Source: a virus. From it: a DNA stretch of 64,000 bases. Position numbers and translations under genes: made by a program. Below the pieces are notes generated by a model, which was not told the origin of the DNA, searched no databases, and saw only the letters and a program-made list of their open reading frames with translations. The DNA lies in the IMG/VR virus record IMGVR_UViG_3300033153_006744, positions 26,495 through 90,494 of that record; one strand, given 5' to 3'. Positions 35,872 through 43,606 of the stretch are shown piece by piece (positions within the stretch are counted from its first letter, which is position 1; every line of letters begins with the position of its first letter).

Positions 35872-37414
35872 TGTTTACCAGTTCATTTATTTGTTCTATT
35901 TCTTTAATATCTAATTCATTCATTTTTTCAGTAGGCAATAACCCAAGTTGAGCATATTTAGCACTAATCCAGCCCCACAAATCATTAACCTCATCAAGAG
36001 GCACCTTAAAGTATTCACTTAATTCTGCTCTAGCTTCATTAGGTGTAATAGCTCCTGAGTCTAATAGTTTAACTATTTCTTCTATAAATGCACTATCTCT
36101 CAATCTAACACCAAGAAGATAAAAATTAACCATTGTAGTGCCTATTACAGTATCTAAAAACCATGTCATGGTTACATTGAAATCATTTCGCTCTGGCTTA
36201 AATACTTGATTTTCTGCTGTTTCCAGAGCTGCATATGCAGTAGCTCTATTTATTCCATCCGTATCACCTGTAAAGAGCTTAGATAATCTAAAGCAAGACC
36301 TAATGCTTTCTTTTATATTTTTAAGAGCTTTGACAAAATAGTCATCTCTTTTAACTTGAAGTGGATTTATATCAATCTTCACGCCTTTTCCATCACTTCC
36401 ACCGCTTGTCTTGCTTTCCGTAATAATTGGTTCTTTTCCTTTTATAGATCCTGTCCTGAGTCTTTTGAAAAACTTCTTAAATTCATTTTTAGAATCTTTT
36501 GTTAAAGAACCACCAGATAAATTAATCCAATAGTTAGGCATTTTGTTTGTTTGTAAGTCTTCTAAATCACCATTAGCATGATATATATATGTTAATGATT
36601 CTGTTATGGCTGGCTCATAGCGAGGTACACCATATTCAGTATCATCTATGCTCTCTAATTTAAAATGTAATATTTCAGTTGCAAGTAAATCTTCATCTTT
36701 TATCTTTTCTGACTCTATAGCTTTATTGTAATCCTCTTCAGTTTCATATATGTCACCAGTTTTTTGCATGATATATCTAGGATCACCAAATTCTTTATAG
36801 AAAATATTATATTTTATATCTTTAAATACATTAAAGTTCTGCAAGTCATCAACTGTTTTAGTTTCATCTATCCCAGAGTTTATTGTTTTCTCTGTTTTTA
36901 TATATTCAACGTTTGGTTGTATTCTAATGTTAACAGATTTAAGACATGTTATTTTATACACTTGTTTAGCGTCATTTTTCCAAATATCCCAATAACCATT
37001 ACCAAAGGATTCTTTCTGCTTAAATGTCTCCTTCAATAGACCCTGAAAGCCATCTTTATCCGTAACCCTTTTTAAAAACAGCTCTACTTCTAGCTTGTCT
37101 TTCTCTCTCTTTAACTCTAAATCTTTTTTTATTATCAAATATTCTTTGTCTGTTAATACTTTGCCAGTTTCAGCGTGATATTGTAAGCTAATTAATTTCT
37201 TAGTTGATTCGCTTTCTAGCTTATATCTATCATTTAATTCATAACCTTGTTGAGCTATATTTGAAACATAAGCATTTATATTGCCCCTAACCTCAGAATT
37301 AGATCTACAAATTAAGGATAATAAATGTAATGGATAAGGAGGGTTTTGCAATAATTCACCTTCATTTTTGCCATTCAGAGCATAAGTCTTTCCAGTTTGC
37401 AAAGTATCAGGCAT
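35849..37414 (-). CDS. Portal protein (PBSX-like)
   Basis: A 521-residue portal subunit. The N-terminal part has PPYPLHLLSLICRSNSEVRG and INAYVSNIAQQGYELN, the typical PBSX/XkdE-like opening. The core is ILHFKLESIDDTEYGVPRYE, followed by HANGDLEDLQTNKMPNYWIN. The C-terminal crown helices contain LETAENQVFKPERNDFNVTM and LGLLPTEKMNEL. This dodecamer forms the DNA gate at the head vertex. It is followed immediately by the minor head gene. The ribosome binding site is GGAGG. It lies about 10 kb from the terminase gene, farther than usual. Confidence 0.82.
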   Translation of the reverse strand: MPDTLQTGKTYALNGKNEGELLQNPPYPLHLLSLICRSNSEVRGNINAYVSNIAQQGYELNDRYKLESESTKKLISLQYHAETGKVLTDKEYLIIKKDLELKREKDKLEVELFLKRVTDKDGFQGLLKETFKQKESFGNGYWDIWKNDAKQVYKITCLKSVNIRIQPNVEYIKTEKTINSGIDETKTVDDLQNFNVFKDIKYNIFYKEFGDPRYIMQKTGDIYETEEDYNKAIESEKIKDEDLLATEILHFKLESIDDTEYGVPRYEPAITESLTYIYHANGDLEDLQTNKMPNYWINLSGGSLTKDSKNEFKKFFKRLRTGSIKGKEPIITESKTSGGSDGKGVKIDINPLQVKRDDYFVKALKNIKESIRSCFRLSKLFTGDTDGINRATAYAALETAENQVFKPERNDFNVTMTWFLDTVIGTTMVNFYLLGVRLRDSAFIEEIVKLLDSGAITPNEARAELSEYFKVPLDEVNDLWGWISAKYAQLGLLPTEKMNELDIKEIEQINELVNNVNREKE

Positions 37415-37415
37415 T

Positions 37416-37661
37416 CTAACCTCCTATAGTTTTTTCGTAATCTTCTAAAAGTTCATTAGGAGTCATTTTATCTACAACCCTTTTTATCATATTGTTGTTT
37501 TCTATTTGCTTTTGTTCTAACTTTAACCCTGTATTTTCTCTTGTTAACTCATCTATTACCTTGTCTTTATTCTTGTTTAAATTCAACTGAATAATGTTTG
37601 CAATAAATGAACCAGCTAAAAGTAAAATAAAAATTAAATATACAATTATTGTTATATTCAT
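37416..37661 (-). CDS. Small membrane-anchored coiled-coil protein (Rz-like topology)
   Basis: An 81-residue protein with an N-terminal membrane segment (ITIIVYLIFILLLAGSFIANI) and a coiled coil (KNKDKVIDELTRENTGLKLE) ending in a basic and acidic tail. This topology is like an inner-membrane spanin, but no lysis gene is adjacent and there is no partner lipoprotein, so the role is unknown. It is first behind an extended -10 promoter and has AAGGAG. The portal gene begins 1 bp after its stop. Confidence 0.6.
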   Translation of the reverse strand: MNITIIVYLIFILLLAGSFIANIIQLNLNKNKDKVIDELTRENTGLKLEQKQIENNNMIKRVVDKMTPNELLEDYEKTIGG

Positions 37662-37691
37662 TATAACTCCTTAAAAAATATAATCTATTAC

Positions 37692-37720
37692 ATAATGCCA
37701 TGTTTTTTTTAAAATTACAA
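37692..37720 (-). promoter_or_regulatory. Extended -10 promoter for the portal/head operon
   Basis: Minus strand: -35 TTGTAA (37715-37720), 17-bp spacer ending in TGG, -10 CATTAT (37692-37697). Transcription starts near 37685, 24 bases before the ATG at 37661. It belongs to the TGG-CATAAT class. Confidence 0.65.
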
Positions 37721-37761
37721 GTGTTTTCTTTAGAGTTGGAAAAAGAATTAAACTATTGAAA

Positions 37762-38457
37762 TTAATAACCTGTTTGCTTGTTTTGGATATGGAGTGCATT
37801 TAAATAGTCAAAAATAAGATGCATATTTCTGTCACTTAGTTCTTTTTCTTTTCTTACATCTTGAGCTAATGTTGTTATGCTTTCCGCTAATGATTCAGGT
37901 ACTTGCTTCATGCCTAAGCTATCGAATAATTCTTTTATTGATACCCAACCTTCGTCATGTGGGTATTTTTTGCCTTGCTCTCTTGATGCTTCATTGTCTT
38001 CAATTTGGTTGGCGTCATTTGAATATTGGTCAATGCTGAAGCCATCTATTAATGAATCTAAATTATTAAGTTGTTCTGAGCTATAGGGCATTGTTTCCAG
38101 TAACTCATCTGTATCAAACTCTTTCTGTAACTCACTTATTATATCTACTAACTTGTTTTTATCACTTTTAAACCTAGTCTCGTTGGTCTCAATGGCTATT
38201 CTTTTGGCTTGGTTTTCCGTAATATTGCCTAAATTATAGCACATAACTTTATCATAGTTTAGTTCATTAAGAACATCTAACCTATGGTTGCCATTAACCA
38301 TTTCATAGGAATCTTCTTCTAACTCCCTAACTATGACACTTTCAATGAATCCATTTCTAATGATGTTTGATTTAAGCTTTGACCTTAATTCTTCATTGTC
38401 TTCTTTATAATTCCATTCAGCTTTAATTATTTTATTCAACTCAATTTCTTTAAACAT
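37762..38457 (-). CDS. ParB-domain protein (paralogue of the ParB-methyltransferase)
   Basis: A 231-residue protein from the ATG at 38457 (AGAGGTTAAA site). The N-terminal 125 residues match the upstream ParB-methyltransferase throughout: WNYKEDNEEL, VIVRELEEDSYEMVNGNHRL, MCYNLGNITENQAKRIAIET and NETRF. The motif VNGNHRLD (about residues 47-54) is the ParB/Srx loop. The C-terminal 100 residues are different, helical, with no enzyme motif. It lies 1 bp after the methyltransferase gene and probably arose by duplication of the 5' part. Role in DNA binding or regulation is inferred. Confidence 0.75.
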   Translation of the reverse strand: MFKEIELNKIIKAEWNYKEDNEELRSKLKSNIIRNGFIESVIVRELEEDSYEMVNGNHRLDVLNELNYDKVMCYNLGNITENQAKRIAIETNETRFKSDKNKLVDIISELQKEFDTDELLETMPYSSEQLNNLDSLIDGFSIDQYSNDANQIEDNEASREQGKKYPHDEGWVSIKELFDSLGMKQVPESLAESITTLAQDVRKEKELSDRNMHLIFDYLNALHIQNKQTGY

Positions 38458-38458
38458 T

Positions 38459-39859
38459 TTAACCTCTAGTTTTATCAAATTCTTCTTTTATATCTTTAAA
38501 GTCTATTGTTTTGCTGTTTCTTATTAATTTAACATCATTAAAATTAGCTTTATGTTTAACATATCTATCTACAATTATATCGCAATATTTTTCATCCAAC
38601 TCCATTCCATAGCAAACTCTTTTTAATTGTTCACTTGCAATAATCGTTGTTCCACTACCGCAAAAAGGCTCAACAACTATATCTTTTTCTTTTGTAAACA
38701 TTGCAATAAATTCAGCAGGTAATTGAACTGGAAAAACCGCTGGATGGTCAGTTTTATTGCTTTTCTCCACTCCAATGTTAAAAACTGTTCCTTGAAAACC
38801 ATATTTATTTATATTGTGGCACACTGTATCTTCTATATGTCCTTTTTTGGCTCTTTTTACTGTTTTCATCTTCGCCGTCTCATAATATGAGTTTATTTTA
38901 GTGCGATTTTTTTCTTTGATTTCTTTGCCAAAAATAAAAATCCATTCATGCCATACGGGGATAAAGGCGGTTTCGTTGCCAATAGAACCAGAGTTATTTC
39001 TATTCCATATGCTCCAACTTAAAAACTTTAAATTTTCCTGTTTTGCTTTGTCAATATAAGTGTTCCAATAAGGGAATATTTCATTATTTTTTCTTTGCAA
39101 TCCAAGATTAATAATTTGATAGTTTACATATTCTCTGTATGTTTTAATAAAATTAACAATATTATCAACTTTTAAATCCTTTTCTCCATTATATTCTCTC
39201 ATGTCACTATAAGGAGGGCTAGTAAACAACATTTTAGATGTTTCGCCGTTCATCAGCTTGTTAACGTCTTCTTGACTTGTACTGCTACCACATAACAATC
39301 TATGTTTTCCCAATATCCATATATCCCCTTTTTTAGTATATGCAGCCTTCTTAATGTTTTCAGTAAAATCATCTTGCTCAACTTGCTTATCCTCTAAAAC
39401 ATCTAAGCCAACATTTTCTTCACTTTCATAATCTTCTAATTCTAAATTAAAATCTAAATCATCATCAGCAAAATCTAAAACATCATCAACGATTGTATAG
39501 CTGAGGTCTTCTAGTCCAAAATTATTTGATATATCATTGATTAAATCCGTTAATTTTTCCTCATTAACGCCAAACTTTGTTTCATTTGTTTCTATTGCAA
39601 TTCTTTTAGCTTGGGCTAATGATATGTTACCCAAATCATAACACATTGTATGTTTAACCTTTAACTCTCTTAAAATATCTAGCCTATGATTTCCATTTAC
39701 CACTTCATATTTATTTTTACTTATTTGCCTTACAATTATGTTTTCAATAATGCCATTCTTTTTTATATTGTTTTTTAATTTTTGGCTTAATCTTTTGTTT
39801 TCTTCTTTATAATTCCAATCCGCCTTGATTAATTGATTTATCTTTATGTTTTTAAACAT
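38459..39859 (-). CDS. ParB-DNA methyltransferase fusion (beta-class)
   Basis: A 466-residue two-domain protein. Residues 1-120 are a ParB-like domain with VVNGNHRLD (53-61) and NISLAQAKRIAIETNETKF. Residues 178-440 are an adenine/cytosine-specific DNA methyltransferase of beta order, with motif IV first: LFTSPPYSD (211-219), the substrate-binding DHPAVFP (371-377) and motif I EPFCGSGTT (397-405). The SPPY form of motif IV is compatible with N4-cytosine or N6-adenine methylation. ParB-MTase fusions are common in phages. It overlaps the Cas6-like gene's end by 8 bp and shares its promoter. Its target sequence is unknown. Confidence 0.85.
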   Translation of the reverse strand: MFKNIKINQLIKADWNYKEENKRLSQKLKNNIKKNGIIENIIVRQISKNKYEVVNGNHRLDILRELKVKHTMCYDLGNISLAQAKRIAIETNETKFGVNEEKLTDLINDISNNFGLEDLSYTIVDDVLDFADDDLDFNLELEDYESEENVGLDVLEDKQVEQDDFTENIKKAAYTKKGDIWILGKHRLLCGSSTSQEDVNKLMNGETSKMLFTSPPYSDMREYNGEKDLKVDNIVNFIKTYREYVNYQIINLGLQRKNNEIFPYWNTYIDKAKQENLKFLSWSIWNRNNSGSIGNETAFIPVWHEWIFIFGKEIKEKNRTKINSYYETAKMKTVKRAKKGHIEDTVCHNINKYGFQGTVFNIGVEKSNKTDHPAVFPVQLPAEFIAMFTKEKDIVVEPFCGSGTTIIASEQLKRVCYGMELDEKYCDIIVDRYVKHKANFNDVKLIRNSKTIDFKDIKEEFDKTRG

Positions 39860-40430
39860 TGCCTACTCCTTTTAAAAACCCATAACCAGAACCATTTTTA
39901 TGACCTACACCTAAATATAATATAGGCTCATTATTCGTTTCTTCTTTAAACTTCAAGATAACTTTAAACGAATCAACTAAATTGCCCTTAAAGAAAACTT
40001 CTTCATTGCCATATTCAATCACAATGTCATCAACGTTATTTTTATCTATAATATTTTTATCTATATATTCAAAAACAAAAGAGTTTATATTGTTAACTTT
40101 TGATGTAATTATTCCACAAGGTTCGGTTTTGAACACTTTGCTTTTATCTAGCTCAAAAAACATCATGTTTGCCAAAGCTATTCCTATTCCATCGTAATTC
40201 CTAAACTTCAAAGAGTTCAATTCGTTCATTCTTTTAAGAAACGCATCAGATAAGCTTCTAAAGTAAACCGTAATAAAGCTTTTCCCGTCTTTAGTTAAGA
40301 ACCCTTCAGGATTGATTGCAAACTTATCTCTTGCTTGCAGGTGTAGCGTTAATGCTGTTATCATTTTTGCTTTTTGTTCGGTAATTTCTGTATCAAAAAG
40401 GAAGTCTATCTTGCCATTAATAAAATTCAT
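39852..40430 (-). CDS. Cas6-like RAMP protein
   Basis: A 192-residue protein whose C-terminus carries the Cas6/RAMP hallmark. EEVFFKGNLVDSFKVILKF (residues 143-161) is followed by LYLGVGHKNGSGYGFLKGVG (171-190), the glycine-rich loop that ends Cas6 enzymes ('kG.....f.v.......l...GlG.k.s.GfG.l'). The N-terminus has beta-type KIDFLFDTEITEQKAKMI, and a His at residue 30 (LHLQAR) may be the catalytic residue of such ribonucleases. It is shorter than most Cas6 proteins. The gene starts an operon with the ParB-methyltransferase, 11 kb away from the csf genes. Alternative: another ferredoxin-like protein. Confidence 0.5.
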   Translation of the reverse strand: MNFINGKIDFLFDTEITEQKAKMITALTLHLQARDKFAINPEGFLTKDGKSFITVYFRSLSDAFLKRMNELNSLKFRNYDGIGIALANMMFFELDKSKVFKTEPCGIITSKVNNINSFVFEYIDKNIIDKNNVDDIVIEYGNEEVFFKGNLVDSFKVILKFKEETNNEPILYLGVGHKNGSGYGFLKGVGNV

Positions 40431-40455
40431 GTCAACTCCACATAGTTAATTTCTA

Positions 40456-40506
40456 TAGGTTATTGCAACCTAGAATTAGTATGCCAGTAAATATGTATTA
40501 TGTCAA
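40456..40506 (-). promoter_or_regulatory. Promoter of the Cas6-like/ParB-methyltransferase operon
   Basis: Minus strand: consensus -35 TTGACA (40501-40506), 17-bp spacer ending in TGG, -10 CATACT (40478-40483). A hairpin TAGGTT-GCAAT-AACCTA (40456-40472) begins at the predicted start near 40471. Thus it combines the early -35 with the extended -10 class and a leader hairpin of different sequence. Confidence 0.65.
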
Positions 40507-40510
40507 GTAG

Positions 40511-40660
40511 TTAATCAGACGTATCATAAAAAATATCAATTAAGTAATGATAGTAATCAAGGCATGTATATTCAAGTTCTTCTTCTTTAGTTTGACGCTC
40601 TAGGTCATCTACATACCTATGGTTTAACCTAAATTCATTAACTTCATTTTGATTTGTCAT
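40511..40660 (-). CDS. Small acidic protein, 49 residues
   Basis: A short gene of 49 codons with the ATG at 40660 and stop at 40511, overlapping the end of the preceding gene by 17 bp. The protein is acidic with many Asp/Glu and Tyr (VNEFRLNHRYVDDLERQTKE, then YTCLDYYHYLIDIFYD), probably helical. The family is unknown. Coding is likely because the frame keeps the same codon style, has no rare interruption and fits between neighbours, but the ribosome binding site is weak. Confidence 0.45.
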   Translation of the reverse strand: MTNQNEVNEFRLNHRYVDDLERQTKEEELEYTCLDYYHYLIDIFYDTSD

Positions 40661-41033
40661 TATTAACCTTTTTATTTAGTTTTCTAATATGTTTTAAGAA
40701 ACTATTTAAATCATAATTAAATTCAGTTAAGCATATTACATCAGAAATCCTCTTGTCTGCATTGCTTTTGTTTTGAAATATAGCTTGTATAGAAATCTTA
40801 TCTATGAATGCTTTCTTTTCAAATACTTCTTCTTCATAAGTGTAGCATCTCAGAGTAATTGTTTCAATGTCGTTATTATGTTTTACTTCAGTTAAGAAAG
40901 AGAAAGTATCTTTGCCTTTGTTGTCACTTTTGTTGAATGTTGTCTTTAGGTATTCAAAGTTTGTTTTTTTTAGTTTAGAATTAAAATAGTCTTTGAATTC
41001 CACTTCTCTTATATCTATTAACGTTTCTTTCAT
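40644..41033 (-). CDS. Unknown protein, 129 residues
   Basis: Unrecognised protein with strong AAGGAGG. The sequence alternates short beta strands (TLIDIREVEFKDYFN; FLTEVKHNNDIETITLRCYT) with helical charged segments and ends in a basic tail (LNKKVNNDKSK). It shows no Cys pairs and no membrane segment. It belongs to the tightly packed row of small genes between terminase and Cas6-like genes. Its stop overlaps the small gene at 40511-40660. The function is not known. Confidence 0.6.
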   Translation of the reverse strand: MKETLIDIREVEFKDYFNSKLKKTNFEYLKTTFNKSDNKGKDTFSFLTEVKHNNDIETITLRCYTYEEEVFEKKAFIDKISIQAIFQNKSNADKRISDVICLTEFNYDLNSFLKHIRKLNKKVNNDKSK

Positions 41034-41042
41034 TTTACCTCC

Positions 41043-41207
41043 TTACCATATTCTAGTTTTCTGTATCTCATAACTACATTTCAACGTCCATACATGAGCC
41101 TGAATATATCCATCTAAAAAAACCCATAATGGCTTTGTAATATCTGTCTCTTCTTGTTTCTCAACATTCTCTTGTAAATTAGTTTTAACTTCTATTCGAT
41201 CTTTCAC
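41043..41207 (-). CDS. Small protein, 54 residues, coupled to upstream CxxC protein
   Basis: A 54-codon gene starting at a GTG (41207) that overlaps the preceding stop as GTGA, with GGAGG 7 bases upstream. The protein is helical at first (IEVKTNLQENVEKQEET), then has an aromatic core (LWVFLDGYIQAHVWTLKC). It is too short for a domain call. Translational coupling to 41204-41533 is the main reason to accept it. Confidence 0.55.
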   Translation of the reverse strand: MKDRIEVKTNLQENVEKQEETDITKPLWVFLDGYIQAHVWTLKCSYEIQKTRIW

Positions 41208-41533
41208 TTAACCTCCTCATATAGTTTTTTTGAGCCTTCTTTCAGGTCATGCCCCTTACAGTTAACTCTAAGATTAGATGCTTCAACTTTACCATAGGGA
41301 CACCATAAAAAAGCACCATATCTTTTGCGATCAAGCATGTTTTCCAGTTCACTTAAATGTTCGCAATTATTACATCGTTTTACCTCTTTAAAATATTGCT
41401 TCAATATGTTTTCTAGGGTTGCTTTTTCGCCAAGCAACATACACGTTTGCCCGTATTCTCCTAGTTTTTTATTTGAGAAAGTTTTGATTTGTTTGTCTAG
41501 TTCTTCAATCCTTTTTTGCAACCTATTCATCAT
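41204..41533 (-). CDS. Small coiled-coil/CxxC protein
   Basis: A 109-residue protein. The first 55 residues are a coiled coil (LQKRIEELDKQIKTFSNKKL). The rest carries the Cys motif of the phage's CxxC family: VKRCNNCEHL (about residues 52-61), then FLWCPYG and NLRVNCKGHDL, giving C-C-C-C spacing of about 2, 23 and 17. A four-Cys zinc site is likely. Start ATGATG with GGAGGG. The stop forms GTGA with the next gene. Paralogues occur at 43607, 52976, 53781, 58586, 59826, 60110 and 60922. Confidence 0.6.
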   Translation of the reverse strand: MMNRLQKRIEELDKQIKTFSNKKLGEYGQTCMLLGEKATLENILKQYFKEVKRCNNCEHLSELENMLDRKRYGAFLWCPYGKVEASNLRVNCKGHDLKEGSKKLYEEVK

Positions 41534-41541
41534 TACCCTCC

Positions 41542-42372
41542 TTATTTCAACTTCCTTAATATTGTAAATTTCTTATGTGTAAAGTGTTCTTTTAGTTCAA
41601 CCTTAATATCATCTTGCAACCCTAGTTCAAAAATTAGTTCTGCTTTCTTGTATCTCTTAATGTATCTCTCAATCATGTCAATTCTTTTTTGTCTTACCTT
41701 GCTAAACCTTTTAACTAGATAACCTGGATATAAGGTCATATATTTGTAATCTACATCTGAGTATTTAGAATTAAATCTAGTTCTAAATTTTCCACCTATC
41801 TTTCTATAGTGATATTTAAGAATGTTAATGTGATTTCTAAACCAGCCTAATTGAGTTTGCAAGCTAAACACTTTGTCATATTTCTTGAGTTCTTCTTCCG
41901 TGTATTTAGCTTTTCTGAAGCTGTAAGGCTCTTTACAGACCGTTGACCCAACAGACTTACATCTTGTTTGAACTAATCCAATGTCATATGAATCTTGCGA
42001 TAATGCAAGAGTATTCCATCTGCTTTCTATTCTTGCTGTAGCTCCAAGTATAATTCCATCATCAAAATCTATACTGCTATCATTTTCTATAAACTCATAT
42101 ACTTCAATTAGCATTTCTTTGTCTATATTTAACTTAGAAGCATACCTATGAGCAAATATAAATTTATCCATATCTTTTTTTCTAATATTTACATGCTCTA
42201 AGCGACTTGACATTAGCTCTAATAGATTACGCATGTAATCAACATTTGACTTAAAATAACCTGATTCTTGTCTGTTGCTTGCCTCATAATCTAATCTGTT
42301 AAATGCAAAAGCATCTAAGCCAATAAATAACGCCACAGCAAAACACAATATATTAAATAAAACTTTTTTCAA
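41542..42372 (-). CDS. Exported lytic transglycosylase-like protein
   Basis: A 276-residue protein from the TTG at 42372 (GGAGAGGGAG before it). This start gives a textbook signal peptide KKVLFNILCFAVALFIGL with cleavage around DAFAF. A TTG four codons upstream is possible. The catalytic region is LGATARIESRWNTLALSQDS (residues about 109-128), the SLT/lysozyme 'ARIES.wn..A.S' motif with Glu 116 as the expected acid, then YDIGLVQTRCKSVG. It cuts peptidoglycan after export and so is the candidate endolysin. No holin lies beside it. The C-terminal 130 residues are basic and helical. Confidence 0.72.
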   Translation of the reverse strand: MKKVLFNILCFAVALFIGLDAFAFNRLDYEASNRQESGYFKSNVDYMRNLLELMSSRLEHVNIRKKDMDKFIFAHRYASKLNIDKEMLIEVYEFIENDSSIDFDDGIILGATARIESRWNTLALSQDSYDIGLVQTRCKSVGSTVCKEPYSFRKAKYTEEELKKYDKVFSLQTQLGWFRNHINILKYHYRKIGGKFRTRFNSKYSDVDYKYMTLYPGYLVKRFSKVRQKRIDMIERYIKRYKKAELIFELGLQDDIKVELKEHFTHKKFTILRKLK

Positions 42373-42426
42373 CTCCCTCTCCAATTCTAATTAAAAAAAA
42401 CAATATAGCATACTTACGCTGAATAA

Positions 42427-43002
42427 TCAAGCTAATCTTGCTCTTTTGGTTCTAAGTTCATGCTTATAAAAAGTCCTTGTTAAATTCTTTTTTTGTGTTT
42501 TTGAGTAATATTTTATTTTAATTTTTGCTCTATCTACAGATACAACATGAAATTCTGTTTTATCATGATATATATATGTTCTACCAGTTATAAAGTGCTT
42601 GTCTGCTTTGAGTGTTTCTTTTTTAACGATGTCCACCCCTCTTGCTCTTTGCTTTGGGGCTAATCCGATTCTGAACTTCTTGGAATAAAAAGCACTAAAG
42701 TTAACCTCTTGAGTCATTCCATTATCTAAGCAATACAAAGTAAAAGAAGATGGGCTCCTGCCAATTATCTTAGCTCTTTGGCTGTAAATGCTAGTTATAG
42801 TGTCACCTAAATTATATTTGTAACTTGCTTTTATAAGAGCTTTAAAGTTTCCTGAGTTCAGCTGATCTACTGATATAATTCTCCTTGCTCCTGTTTTAAT
42901 TGCTTCTACCTCGTAAGATGCGTGATCTCTAAAATTAAAGATGTCTATAACCTTACACCTCTCGCCATGTTTGTCTTTTATGATATTGCCTATTTTAATC
43001 AT
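42427..43002 (-). CDS. Triple SH3-like (KOW-type) repeat protein
   Basis: A 191-residue basic protein that appears to contain three related small barrels: IGNIIKDKHGERCKVIDIF (residues 3-21), LGDTITSIYSQRAKIIGRS (about 66-84) and TGRTYIYHDKTEFHVVSVDR (about 139-158). Each is followed by two strands and a short helix. Such KOW/SH3-like repeats bind nucleic acids or proteins. The C-terminus is Arg/Lys-rich (HELRTKRARLA). There are no catalytic motifs. It starts with AAGGAGACC and sits in the row of small host-takeover type genes. The functional inference is weak. Confidence 0.6.
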   Translation of the reverse strand: MIKIGNIIKDKHGERCKVIDIFNFRDHASYEVEAIKTGARRIISVDQLNSGNFKALIKASYKYNLGDTITSIYSQRAKIIGRSPSSFTLYCLDNGMTQEVNFSAFYSKKFRIGLAPKQRARGVDIVKKETLKADKHFITGRTYIYHDKTEFHVVSVDRAKIKIKYYSKTQKKNLTRTFYKHELRTKRARLA

Positions 43003-43358
43003 TTGGTCTCCTTAATTCCTTTTAACTTATTAATTAGCACATCTAAGTGTTCTTTGTATGCTTGCATAGCTTTATCAAATTCAATAGCAATCTGTTTGCG
43101 TGTAGAGTGATCTGCTATAAAATTATATATACCCTTTATTTTCCAAAAAGTTTTCATTTCATGTTCAAAATTATCATCTTTTGATGCTAAGGTAGTTACA
43201 CCGCCCGCCGAAATAGATACAGATAATATTTCCTTGTTATCTCTTTCCCAATAAGCCATTTCAAAATTCTTTTTAGTTGTAGGTATTTCAATAAATTCAA
43301 ACGCTTCTTCTCCTTTGCAAATCTTTTGGAAGATTAATTCAATTATTTGTTGCCTCAT
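42999..43358 (-). CDS. Unknown protein, 119 residues
   Basis: Unrecognised. N-terminal helix (RQQIIELIFQKICKG), then a beta region (FEFIEIPTTKKNFEMAYW; ILSVSISAGGVTTLASKDDN) and a long helical C-terminus (AIEFDKAMQAYKEHLDVLIN). The start overlaps the preceding coiled-coil gene as ATGA and the stop overlaps the next gene by 4 bp, so it belongs to a coupled chain. No enzyme motif. Confidence 0.6.
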   Translation of the reverse strand: MRQQIIELIFQKICKGEEAFEFIEIPTTKKNFEMAYWERDNKEILSVSISAGGVTTLASKDDNFEHEMKTFWKIKGIYNFIADHSTRKQIAIEFDKAMQAYKEHLDVLINKLKGIKETK

Positions 43359-43597
43359 TCCGCCTCCTTTTTCAACTTCTTAATAGTTAGCTCTAAAATC
43401 TTATTATTTTCTCTCACTACCTCCAGCTGACCTTCTTTTAAACTTAGTTGTTCATTCATGCTTTCGATAAGTAATCTCAGCATGTTGTTTTCTTCAGACA
43501 ATATTTTACTGTAGCTTAACTGTGATTCTAACTTGTGATTTAAAGTAACATTGTCTTCTTCTAAGATGTCTACCTGCGCTATTGTTTGGTCGTTCAT
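43355..43597 (-). CDS. Small coiled-coil (leucine-zipper) protein
   Basis: An 80-residue protein almost entirely predicted as coiled coil with heptad leucines (ILEEDNVTLNHKLESQLSYS; NMLRLLIESMNEQLSLKEGQ; NKILELTIKKLKKE). A dimeric or scaffold-type protein is likely, but no partner is known. Start with GGGGGTAAAA and overlap with the next gene (ATGA). Confidence 0.55.
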   Translation of the reverse strand: MNDQTIAQVDILEEDNVTLNHKLESQLSYSKILSEENNMLRLLIESMNEQLSLKEGQLEVVRENNKILELTIKKLKKEAE

Positions 43598-43606
43598 TTT
43601 TACCCC

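Noticed and set aside
37416-37661. Inner-membrane spanin (Rz)
   Set aside because: Topology fits but there is no overlapping outer-membrane lipoprotein gene or adjacent endolysin.
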